A model generated the notes under the pieces. That model did no database searches, was not told where the DNA came from, and saw nothing but the letters and a program-made list of their open reading frames with translations. Below, piece after piece: positions 6,969-13,038 of a DNA stretch of 13,038 bases. Made by a program: the position numbers and the translations under genes. Every line of letters starts with the position of its first letter. The stretch's first letter is position 1. The DNA is from CAZCBN01 sp964496975. Lineage in GTDB: Bacteria; Planctomycetota; Phycisphaerae; Phycisphaerales; UBA1924. The stretch spans positions 1 through 13,038 of the forward strand of contig CAZCBN010000088.1 of assembly GCA_964496975.1 (NCBI GenBank), in the 5' to 3' direction.

Positions 6969-7268
6969 ATGAACGAGCGGACGCGCGGCATCTCGGGGCG
7001 GGCGGATCGGGGCGGGCAGGGCCCCGCGCTCGCCGTATGCGTGCGTCATGGGCGGCACCAGTGGCGGTTTGTCGCGGGCCGGGACGATCTCCCGGTGTTG
7101 CTGCACCGCCTCGCGCACCTGGCCGAGGAGCCGGGCTGCCCGCTGGATTGGTTCGACGCGGCGCTGGTGGCGCGGGCGTTCGAGCTGGAGGGCCGCGGGG
7201 AACGCCCCGCGACCGGCGATGAACCCGGCAGGTCCGGGGACGTTTCACCCGATCGGGCGACACCCTGA
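6969..7268 (+). CDS. Small conserved hypothetical protein (99 aa)
   Basis: The central part is compact and well formed: LAVCVRHGRHQWRFVAGRDD (21-40) looks like two beta strands, LPVLLHRLAHLAEEP (41-55) a helix, and LDWFDAALVARAFEL (59-73) a second helix with a conserved-looking WFDAALV. The N-terminal 18 and C-terminal 25 residues are disordered in character. I recognise the general pattern as a small planctomycete family without assigned function. It starts 45 nt after the lipoprotein gene and could be cotranscribed with it; xerC follows after 87 nt. GGAAG lies about 9 nt before the ATG at 6969. There are no metal-binding cysteines or membrane segments. Confidence 0.62.
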   Translation: MNERTRGISGRADRGGQGPALAVCVRHGRHQWRFVAGRDDLPVLLHRLAHLAEEPGCPLDWFDAALVARAFELEGRGERPATGDEPGRSGDVSPDRATP

Positions 7269-7355
7269 TCGGCATGGGCCCGACCGGCGAGCGGCCGGCG
7301 GGACGGGTGGGGCTGCTGGGGACCGCGCGGGCGGAGCCCCGGCAAGGAGCACGCG

Positions 7356-8405
7356 ATGTCGACGCTGGCGATCACGCAGGCCTTTCAGTCGTACCTGATG
7401 GACGAGCGTCGCTTCAGCCCGTACACGGCGCGGTGCTACGGCGCCGACCTGCGGCAGTACGCCGAGTTCCTCGCCGAGGAGCACAACCTGGAAGCCAACG
7501 AGGAGCGTGAGCGTGCCGCCTACGAGGCGGCCGCCGCCGCGGCGGAGGGGGGCCCGGCGCCCGCCCAGGCCGTCGCCGGCTCCATCGGCCCGCGCAGCGT
7601 GACCGAGCTCATCGTCGGAGCAGACACCGAGCTCGTGCGCGCGTTCCTGGCGCATCTGGGCGAGCAGCGCTACAGCCCCGCCACGATGGCCCGGAAGATC
7701 GCGACGCTCCGCAGCTTTTACAAGTGGGCCCACCGGCGGAACATCGCCCACGGCAACCCGATGACGCTCATCCGCACGCCGCGGCAGGGCAAGCGCCTGC
7801 CCAAGGCGATCAGCGTGGACCAGATCGAGCAGCTGCTCGCCGCGCCGGGCGACGCCGACGTGCTGGGCCGCCGCGACCGGGCGATGCTCGAAACGCTCTA
7901 CAGCACGGGCATCCGCGTGAGCGAGCTGGTCGGGCTGAACGCCGAGGACCTGGACCTTCAGGCCGAGGCGATGCTCGTGCGGGGCAAGGGCAAGAAAGAG
8001 CGGCTCGTGCCGCTGGGCTCGCACGCCGTCGAGGCCGTGCGGCGCTACATCGAGATGGTGGCGAACGACGCCCGCTTCGGCCCGGTGTGGCGCGAGGCCG
8101 TCGCGGGTCGCCGCGCCGGGTTCCCGCTCTTCATGAACAAGCACGGGGGCCGTCTCAGCAGCCGCAGCGTGCGCCGCAAGCTGGACAAGTACCTGCGCGA
8201 GGTGGGCCTCGACCCCACCATCAGCCCGCACACCCTGCGGCACAGCTTCGCCACCCACCTGCTGGAGAACGGCGCCGACCTGCGCAGCGTGCAGGAGTTG
8301 CTGGGCCACCAGTCGCTCAGCACCACCCAGGTCTACACGCATGTCACCGCCAAGCGCATGCAGGACGCGTACAACGCCGCCCACCCGCGGGCCGAGGCGA
8401 GCTGA
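7356..8405 (+). CDS. xerC: XerC/XerD-family tyrosine recombinase
   Basis: The 349-aa protein has the N-terminal SAM-like DNA-binding domain (about 1-140) and the catalytic domain (150-340) of Xer recombinases, which resolve chromosome dimers at dif. All catalytic residues are present: R187 in TGIRVSELVGL, K211 in RGKGKKERLVPL, H292 and R295 in PHTLRHSFATHLLENGADLR, H318 in LLGHQSLSTTQ, and the nucleophile Y327 in VYTHV. XerC versus XerD cannot be settled by eye; the symbol is provisional. Family members are near 300 aa; the extra length comes from a charged, Ala-rich insertion (about 44-88) between the first helices of the N-terminal domain. The ATG at 7356 has AAGGAG 6 nt upstream. No integron cassette, phage gene or att repeat is nearby, so a housekeeping role is more likely than an integrase role. 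Confidence 0.9.
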   Translation: MSTLAITQAFQSYLMDERRFSPYTARCYGADLRQYAEFLAEEHNLEANEERERAAYEAAAAAAEGGPAPAQAVAGSIGPRSVTELIVGADTELVRAFLAHLGEQRYSPATMARKIATLRSFYKWAHRRNIAHGNPMTLIRTPRQGKRLPKAISVDQIEQLLAAPGDADVLGRRDRAMLETLYSTGIRVSELVGLNAEDLDLQAEAMLVRGKGKKERLVPLGSHAVEAVRRYIEMVANDARFGPVWREAVAGRRAGFPLFMNKHGGRLSSRSVRRKLDKYLREVGLDPTISPHTLRHSFATHLLENGADLRSVQELLGHQSLSTTQVYTHVTAKRMQDAYNAAHPRAEAS

Positions 8406-8439
8406 CCGGGCCCACCGCCCGCGCACGCCGCGTCACGCG
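8406..8439. terminator. Short convergent gap with small hairpin
   Basis: Only 34 bp separate the xerC stop from the folK stop. CGGGC (8407-8411) pairs with GCCCG (8417-8421) around a 5-nt loop. Termination for both strands must occur here or inside the opposing genes; the hairpin is weak and has no T-run. Confidence 0.22.
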
Positions 8440-9012
8440 TCACGCCCCGCCGGCGGGCTGCCCCAGCAGGCCGGGCGTCCCCAGGAGGCGGTGCCGCAGT
8501 TGCTCCACGGTGCCCGCCGCGGTGCCGCCGTGCGCCGGCACGGGCATTTCGGGGGCGACTTCCGCCGCCGGCACCAGCACGAACGCGCGCTCCGCGAGCC
8601 GCGGGTGCGGCACGCACAGCCCCGGCTCATCAACGACGGCCTCGTCGAACAGCAGCAGGTCCAGGTCGATCGTCCGCGGCCCCCACCGCTCGCCGGCCGT
8701 GCGGTCGCGGCCCAGCGCCGCCTCAATCGAGAGCAGCGCCGCGAGCAGCCCCCGGGGCGAGGCCACGGGCGAGCCGTGGGCAATCTCCAGCAACGCGGCC
8801 GCGTTCAAGTATCGACCCTGCACGCCGGGCCCGACGGCCTCGGTCTCGTGCCACGCCGAGGTCCGCACGACGCCCACGCCCGGCAGGCCCCGCAGCGAAA
8901 CCACCGCGGCACGCAGCGTCGCGTCGCGATCGCCGAGGTTGGACCCCAGCGCAACGAGCGCCCAATGCGGCCCGTTCGGGCGTGGCGATAGCGGTGTGGC
9001 GTAATCCGGCAC
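8440..9012 (-). CDS. folK: HPPK, 2-amino-4-hydroxy-6-hydroxymethyldihydropteridine diphosphokinase
   Basis: The enzyme transfers pyrophosphate from ATP to hydroxymethyldihydropterin in folate synthesis. Evidence is the N-terminal ALGSNLGDR (21-29), the middle RDRTAGERWGPRTIDLDLLLF (102-122) with the two Mg-binding aspartates D116 and D118, and PHPRLAERAFVLVP (135-148). The length of 190 aa fits a single-domain HPPK, so it is not fused to DHPS or DHNA. The start is a GTG at 9012: a TAG stands two codons before it and no other start codon lies ahead of the first motif. Its ribosome site is weak. The gene lies 112 nt downstream of the sigma-factor gene on the same strand and may be read through from it; folP and folB are not in the window. 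Confidence 0.92.
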   Translation of the reverse strand: MPDYATPLSPRPNGPHWALVALGSNLGDRDATLRAAVVSLRGLPGVGVVRTSAWHETEAVGPGVQGRYLNAAALLEIAHGSPVASPRGLLAALLSIEAALGRDRTAGERWGPRTIDLDLLLFDEAVVDEPGLCVPHPRLAERAFVLVPAAEVAPEMPVPAHGGTAAGTVEQLRHRLLGTPGLLGQPAGGA

Positions 9013-9124
9013 GGCCTATTGAAGGCGCAGCGGGTCAGTGGCGAAACAGAGGTTCACAGGCCGCCGACGCATGCACGCGCGCGCGGCGTGGCCCCCCCCA
9101 CCACCGGGACGCGGGCGGCCGCGA

Positions 9125-9988
9125 TCAATCCATCGGCTCGAGCTCGCGCATGCGGTGCTGCATCTGCGCCTTCAGGCGGGCGAGGATGCTGCTGTGCATC
9201 TGGCTCACGCGGCTCTCGGAGAGGTCGAGCGTCTGGCCGATCTCCTTCATCGTCATGCCCTCGTAGTAATAGAGGACGACGATGAGCCGCTCGGCCCGGC
9301 TCAGACCCCGGGTGATCAGGTCCTTGAGGTCCTTGCGCTGGATCTCTTTGATCGGGTTGAGGTCCTCGCCGTCCTTCACGACGTCGATCTCGCGCAGCTC
9401 GCGCGTGCCGTCGGAGGGGGAGACGCGGCGGGTGATGCTCGACATCGCCACGGCCTTGCCGTCGCGCTTGAACTTGTCGAACTCTTCCTTGTCGAGGTTC
9501 AGACGCGAGGCGACCTCGTCCTCGGTGGCCTTGCGGCCCGTCTCCATCTCAATCGACTGGCGGGCCTGGTCGAACCGGGCCGTGCGGTGCCGGACCAGCC
9601 GGGGCACCCAGTCCATGGAGCGGAGCTCGTCGAGGATGGCGCCGCGGATGCGGGCGGCGCAGTACGTCTCGAACTTTACCTTGCGGTCCAGGTCGAAGCC
9701 GTCGATGGCGTACATCAGGCCGAAGAGGCCCGCGGACATGAGGTCCTCGATGTCCACCTCGTTGGGCAGGCGGGCGTAGATGCGCTCGGCGTTGTAGCGC
9801 ACGAGGTGCAGGAACTTCTCCATGAGATAGTTCCGCAGGTCCTTCGTGCGGGTGAGGCCGTACTCGCGCCAGATGTCCTCGATGGGGCGCGCGTCAAGGT
9901 GCGACGGGAAGCGCGACGGTTCGGCGTGCCGAACGACGTGCCAGCTCGTGCGACTGTGACCTCTGGCCGAAACCCTGGTGAGCGACAT
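9125..9988 (-). CDS. fliA: RNA polymerase sigma factor, FliA/WhiG (sigma-28) family
   Basis: The 287-aa protein has the regions of a flagellar-type sigma factor. Region 2 spans about 60-135 with YNAERIYARLPNEVDIEDLM, SAGLFGLMYAIDGFD and KFETYCAARIRGAILDELRSMDWVPR, the last being a hallmark of FliA/WhiG proteins. Region 3 follows (RKATEDEVASRLNLDKEEF, 152-170). Region 4 (230-275) has LSRAERLIVVLYYYEGMTMKEIG and the helix-turn-helix DLSESRVSQMHSSILARL. The first ~55 residues are a longer N-terminus than usual. The start ATG at 9988 is preceded by AAGGAGG, the best ribosome site in the window. Being downstream of flhF and flhG it most likely directs late flagellar genes, although related factors also act in other developmental switches. 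No anti-sigma factor flgM is visible beside it. Confidence 0.92.
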   Translation of the reverse strand: MSLTRVSARGHSRTSWHVVRHAEPSRFPSHLDARPIEDIWREYGLTRTKDLRNYLMEKFLHLVRYNAERIYARLPNEVDIEDLMSAGLFGLMYAIDGFDLDRKVKFETYCAARIRGAILDELRSMDWVPRLVRHRTARFDQARQSIEMETGRKATEDEVASRLNLDKEEFDKFKRDGKAVAMSSITRRVSPSDGTRELREIDVVKDGEDLNPIKEIQRKDLKDLITRGLSRAERLIVVLYYYEGMTMKEIGQTLDLSESRVSQMHSSILARLKAQMQHRMRELEPMD

Positions 9989-10175
9989 GGTCCCTCCTTG
10001 ACCGTCGACCGAGCGGGGGTGCGTCCCACGCGTCGGCCGCTGCCGTCAGCGTCGAGCGGTGGCCCGAAGGCCCGCCCGACCCGCGTCCCGGATCCCCGGG
10101 CACCGAACGGAGCGGAGCGAGTCGCCCCTGTCCGTCGGCCGCTGTGACACACGCCGTCCTGGCGTGCGAGCGATC

Positions 10176-10203
10176 AGCATACCAACCCAGCCTTCGATCG
10201 AAA
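10176..10203 (-). promoter_or_regulatory. Candidate fliA promoter with overlapping palindrome
   Basis: On the minus strand TATGCT (10181 down to 10176) is preceded by TGG, making an extended -10. A weak -35, TTTCGA (10203-10198), stands 16 bp upstream. The perfect palindrome TTCGATCGAA (10193-10202) covers this -35, a typical place for a repressor operator. Predicted by eye only. Confidence 0.33.
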
Positions 10204-10216
10204 CCCCGCGGAGTGC

Positions 10217-10233
10217 AAATTCATCGAGAATTT
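10217..10233 (-). promoter_or_regulatory. AT-rich dyad upstream of the fliA promoter
   Basis: AAATTC (10217-10222) and GAATTT (10228-10233) form a perfect inverted repeat around a 5-bp centre. In surrounding DNA of high GC this stands out. Its centre lies about 47 bp upstream of the candidate -10, a position suiting an activator or enhancer-type site. Confidence 0.35.
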
Positions 10234-10275
10234 CGCGTTTCCTCCGACGGACCCGACCCTCTCAAATCGTTCCGG

Positions 10276-10292
10276 CGCCGCGGTCAGCGGCG
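10276..10292 (-). terminator. Possible terminator after the small membrane-protein gene
   Basis: CGCCGC (10276-10281) pairs with GCGGCG (10287-10292) around a 5-nt loop, 21 nt past the stop at 10314. Only a scattered run of T follows on the minus strand (ATTTGAG), so it is weak; if real it would separate the flhFG transcript from fliA. Confidence 0.3.
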
Positions 10293-10313
10293 ACGAACGG
10301 CGCGGGGTGTGCC

Positions 10314-10586
10314 TCACCCCTGCATCGCGTCAACCATCGCGTCCGTCGGAATCGGGGGCACCCGAGGGACCGGGTGCGCCGACTCGTACCGGCCCACGTG
10401 CTCGTCCGCAACCACCTGCATGGCCCACCCCACCAACGACCCCAAGATGTAGCACGCGAGCATCGCCACCGTTGCCGCCGACAGCGTCGCCGCCCCGGGG
10501 TTCCCCACCACCAGGCCCACCGCGCACGCCACCGCGAAGCCCGAGAGCCCCAGCACGCACGCGATGACCTTGGACAGGGGTTCCAC
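10314..10586 (-). CDS. Small two-helix membrane protein between flhG and fliA
   Basis: The 90-aa product has two hydrophobic segments suited to membrane helices (about 6-28 and 34-58), a short turn with GNPGA between them, and a Pro/His-rich hydrophilic tail (61-90) containing PVPRVPPIPTDAM. The start is a GTG at 10586: a TGA stands two codons upstream, and GGAG lies about 10 nt before it. It begins only 17 nt after the flhG stop, so it belongs to the flhF-flhG transcript. I do not recognise the family. By position it may help place or regulate the flagellum at the membrane, but that rests on gene order alone. The two helices with both ends probably on the same side would leave the tail cytoplasmic or periplasmic; which one I cannot tell. 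Confidence 0.68.
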   Translation of the reverse strand: MEPLSKVIACVLGLSGFAVACAVGLVVGNPGAATLSAATVAMLACYILGSLVGWAMQVVADEHVGRYESAHPVPRVPPIPTDAMVDAMQG

Positions 10587-10603
10587 TTCTCACGATCTCC
10601 GGT

Positions 10604-11737
10604 TCAAGCCGTGGAAACTCCACCGCGCGGCGTGTATCGGTGAGGCCGCGACCCAAGTTGAGCCGCGACAGGTGACGAAATCTGCCCCAAGTGACGGGCT
10701 GTGACCCCCGTCGCGGCAGCGCGGGACGCGCCGATCACGCTCAGATCCCCCTCGAACCGGCGAGGCACCACCCGGTGCGTCCGGCAAAGACGACCCAGTT
10801 TCTCCGAGATCTCCGCGATATCGCGCGAGGCGTCCGCCTTCGGACGCAGGCACGCCAGCGGCGTGCGCCCACGCGCGGCCTTGCCCGCCCAGCGGTCCTC
10901 CCGCACGATGCCGAGAAGCCAGAGCGCCCGCCCAAGAAACCGCCGCGACGCCGCGTCGAGCCTCGCGTGCACCCGGCGGCCCTCCTCAAGCGAGGCGGCC
11001 CGGTTCACCACCAGCACCGTGCTCGCCGGCCCGCCAGGAAGGGCCGAGGCGATCTTCAGCACCGCGTACGCGTCGGCGATCGACGCCGGATCGGGCGTCG
11101 CCACCACGATCGCCACGTCGGCCGCGGCGACAGCGGCCAGCACGTCGGGCCCGATGCCGGCGGGCGTGTCGATCACCGCAACATCTGCCAAGGCCGAGAG
11201 TTGCGGCAGGGCTCCGATCATCTCCCACGCGCGGGGGCCCTGGGCGTCCGCCGCGCGCGACGCCGGGGACTGCATCGCCGACACGCCCGGGACGAGGAGG
11301 AACCCCCCCGGCGCGGGCGTGGCCACGTCCGCCAGCGATGGGGCCGCGCCGCCCGGCCCGCGAAGCAACCTGTGCCGGGGATCAACGCCGCAGAGGATGT
11401 CCGCGTTCGCGAGCCCCACGTCGGCGTCGAGCAGCACGGGCCGTGCGCCCGCCTGGGCGAGCGCGACGCAGAGGTTGACGCTGAGCGTGGTCTTGCCGAC
11501 ACCCCCCTTGCCCGAGGCCACCGCGACCAGGGGCATCGACGGCGCGCCGGCCGCGGCGCCCGACTCGGATGCGTGCTCGATCGCCCCCATCTGGACGGGC
11601 GCGACCATGCCGCGGAGCACCGCCGCCTGATCGTCCGACGCCGGAGCCGCCGCGGCGGCGAAGGGGAACGCCCCGGATCGCGGGGCTGCCAGGGCCGCCG
11701 GGGGCACGAAGGCGTCTGGACGCGGGACAGCGGTCAT
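10604..11737 (-). CDS. flhG: FlhG/FleN-type MinD-like ATPase controlling flagellar number
   Basis: The 377-aa protein is a deviant-Walker ParA/MinD ATPase. VASGKGGVGKTTLSVNL (73-89) has the signature Lys K77 and the P-loop Lys K82; LLDADVGLANADILCG (102-117) is the A' region; DVAVIDTPAGI (185-195) is Walker B. Near the N-terminus DQAAVLR (36-42) matches the DQAxxLR motif by which FlhG stimulates the GTPase of FlhF, which separates it from plain MinD. The first ~30 residues are Ala/Pro-rich. The C-terminus extends about 50 residues past the usual end (after ~325) with a basic, unstructured tail, longer than typical members. ATG at 11737 overlaps the flhF stop as ATGA, so the two are translationally coupled, in the order typical for polar-flagellated bacteria. 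Confidence 0.9.
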   Translation of the reverse strand: MTAVPRPDAFVPPAALAAPRSGAFPFAAAAAPASDDQAAVLRGMVAPVQMGAIEHASESGAAAGAPSMPLVAVASGKGGVGKTTLSVNLCVALAQAGARPVLLDADVGLANADILCGVDPRHRLLRGPGGAAPSLADVATPAPGGFLLVPGVSAMQSPASRAADAQGPRAWEMIGALPQLSALADVAVIDTPAGIGPDVLAAVAAADVAIVVATPDPASIADAYAVLKIASALPGGPASTVLVVNRAASLEEGRRVHARLDAASRRFLGRALWLLGIVREDRWAGKAARGRTPLACLRPKADASRDIAEISEKLGRLCRTHRVVPRRFEGDLSVIGASRAAATGVTARHLGQISSPVAAQLGSRPHRYTPRGGVSTA

Positions 11738-13038
11738 GCCTCACCCCCGGTCAGCGGCCCCTCGGCCGGAAGGCCCTGCACGATCCAGCGGGCCAGGCGA
11801 TCCGCCCGGGCCGGGGCGATGTCGTCGGGCACTTCCTGCCCCAGCGTGATGAAGGAGAAGGGCCGCCCCGCCGCCGCAGACGCCGCGGCGATCGCCCCGC
11901 CGCCGGCGGACTCGTCCAACTTGCTGAGCAGCACGCGGTCGGGCCGCGCGGCCGCGAACCCGCGGACGATGCGGGCCATCGTGTCTTCGGAGGCGGTCGC
12001 GGGCAGGACGAGGTGCCGCTCGTCGGGGCGCAGCGCGTCGAGCAGGGCGGCGAGCTCGCCGATCCGCGCGGCGTCGCGCTGGCCCCGGCCGGGGGTATCA
12101 ACGAGCACGGCGTCGCAGCCGGCGAACTCGGCGAGCGCCCGCCGCGCGTCGTCGGCCGACGCGGCCACCTGCAGCGGCAGGCCGATGATGCCGGCGTAGG
12201 TCCGCAGTTGCTCAATGGCGGCGATGCGGTAGGTGTCCGCCGTCAGCAGGCCGACGCGGCGCCCCTCGCGCAGGTGCAGGCTGGCCGCGAGTTTGGCGAC
12301 GGTGGTCGTCTTGCCGGCGCCCGTCGAGCCCAGCAGGGCGATGACCCGGGGGCGGCGCCCCGTCGCGGGCGCCACGCGGGTGGGCGCCACGGACAGACGC
12401 TCGGCCGCGAGCCGCACGAGCGTTTCCCGCACCACGCCGGCGTCGTCCAGCTCGGCGGAAGACAGCTCGCGGCGGGCGTCCGCCGTCAGCGCGTCGACCC
12501 ACGACGCGGGCGCGCCCGAGGCCCGCATCGCCCCGGCGTACCGACCCAGCGGCCCCGCGAGGCCCCCCGCGGTCTCGGCGGGCGGCACACGCCCCGTGGA
12601 GGGCAGCACGCCCGGCGACCCGTTCGGCGACCGGATCGGCCAGCCCTGCGACGCCGAGCCGGGCGAGCGCGTCGCCTCCAGCACCTGGGACATCATCCGA
12701 CGCAGGTCCGCAATCTCGGCCTCAAGGTCCATGGAGGCGGCCGCCTGGGTGCGCACCGCCGCGGTGATGTCGGCATCGAGCCGTTGCCGACGGTCGGCGA
12801 CGGTCGACACCGCGACGGGCACCGGGGCGGGCACCACCGCGGGCAAAGGGGCGGCCGGTGCGGCTTTGCCTGCCGTGGGGGCGGGACCGGGTGACGGCGC
12901 CGCCACCAACGACGTCACCGGCCCCGGCATCGGCGTCGGCATCGGCGCTTTCGACGGCGTGGGCGCCGGCGCGGGCGACGGCGTGACGGCCGCGGGGATC
13001 CGGGCCGCGGCACGCTCCAGCACGAGCCGGGCCGCGTC
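11734..13038 (-). CDS. flhF: FlhF, SRP-type GTPase for flagellar placement (5' part outside window)
   Basis: The visible 434 codons remain open to the window edge, and the usual FlhF beginning (a short basic strand followed by an EAL-type helix) is not seen, so the gene start lies beyond 13038. Counting from the first visible codon, residues ~15-80 are Pro/Ala-rich linker, ~104-124 a helix with DLEAEIADLRRMMSQVLEATR-like charge pattern, and ~225-420 the NG GTPase domain. Its motifs are GSTGAGKTTTVAKLAA (237-252), LLTADTYRIAAIEQLRTYA (264-282), VDTPGRGQRD (313-322), LSKLDES (371-377) and GQEVPDDI (400-407). DTPGR replaces the more usual DTAGR. FlhF recruits the first flagellar components to the chosen pole and is activated by FlhG, encoded next. 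Confidence 0.92.
   Translation of the reverse strand, partial: DAARLVLERAAARIPAAVTPSPAPAPTPSKAPMPTPMPGPVTSLVAAPSPGPAPTAGKAAPAAPLPAVVPAPVPVAVSTVADRRQRLDADITAAVRTQAAASMDLEAEIADLRRMMSQVLEATRSPGSASQGWPIRSPNGSPGVLPSTGRVPPAETAGGLAGPLGRYAGAMRASGAPASWVDALTADARRELSSAELDDAGVVRETLVRLAAERLSVAPTRVAPATGRRPRVIALLGSTGAGKTTTVAKLAASLHLREGRRVGLLTADTYRIAAIEQLRTYAGIIGLPLQVAASADDARRALAEFAGCDAVLVDTPGRGQRDAARIGELAALLDALRPDERHLVLPATASEDTMARIVRGFAAARPDRVLLSKLDESAGGGAIAAASAAAGRPFSFITLGQEVPDDIAPARADRLARWIVQGLPAEGPLTGGEA

Larger units (their letters stand above)
9989..10313 (-). other. 325-bp leader of the sigma-factor gene
   Basis: This spacer holds no supported gene. In the direction of fliA it contains, in order, a hairpin (10276-10292), an AT-rich dyad (10217-10233), a palindrome over a possible -35 (10193-10202), a possible -10 (10176-10181), and a 6-bp hairpin CACGCC/GGCGTG (10150-10166) near the predicted start of the transcript. 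The remaining ~150 nt to fliA would be untranslated leader with no further element that I can name. Confidence 0.45.

Noticed and set aside
5664..7118. Minus-strand frame of 484 codons opposite both lipoprotein genes
   Set aside because: It lacks recognisable domains and overlaps the plus-strand lipoprotein with signal peptide and lipobox.
7356..8405. Phage or integron integrase marking a mobile element
   Set aside because: The sequence is of the housekeeping Xer type and no attachment repeats, cassettes or phage genes are nearby.
10691..12199. Plus-strand frame of 502 codons opposite flhG and flhF
   Set aside because: It is antisense to two well-supported genes and has the Arg/Gly/His-rich composition of a shadow frame.

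Overview
The window looks like chromosomal DNA of a high-GC, flagellated planctomycete, most likely Phycisphaerae-like. That is an inference from several sequence clues: a secreted protein ending in a short alanine/leucine segment plus RRRR, paired dockerin-like calcium loops followed by FDFFD, several small proteins of the kind conserved in planctomycetes, and a cluster of GGCACAGG/CCTGTGCC palindromes. There are no rRNA, tRNA, CRISPR or transposase genes that I can see.

Layout. Positions 160-2234 hold a divergent pair of exported proteins that share one 152-bp control region: a trypsin-fold protease with dockerin-like repeats (minus) and a signal-peptide protein with a C-terminal sorting tail (plus). 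This part is visibly less GC-rich than the rest. A palindromic repeat cluster (2261-2398) separates it from a minus-strand gene of unknown function (2403-3125). From 3370 to 8405 a plus-strand run carries a small conserved protein, a TolB-like beta-propeller lipoprotein with a Tyr/Gln/Gly/Pro tail, a second lipoprotein with an apparent CsgG/LpoB/GNA1162-type core, a 99-aa conserved protein, and a XerC/D-family tyrosine recombinase with an enlarged N-terminal domain.

From 8440 to the window end everything is on the minus strand. Read in its own direction it is flhF (cut by the window edge), flhG (start overlapping the flhF stop as ATGA), a small two-helix membrane protein, fliA-type sigma factor, then folK. 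This is a flagellar placement/regulation block: FlhF (SRP-type GTPase) and FlhG (MinD-like ATPase carrying the DQAxxLR FlhF-activating motif) set flagellar site and number, and the sigma-28 family factor would drive late flagellar genes. A possible terminator and a promoter region with two AT-rich palindromes lie between the membrane protein and the sigma factor, so fliA may be transcribed separately.

The window is mostly core genome. The least explained parts are the two lipoproteins, the small membrane protein between flhG and fliA, and the palindromes in front of fliA.
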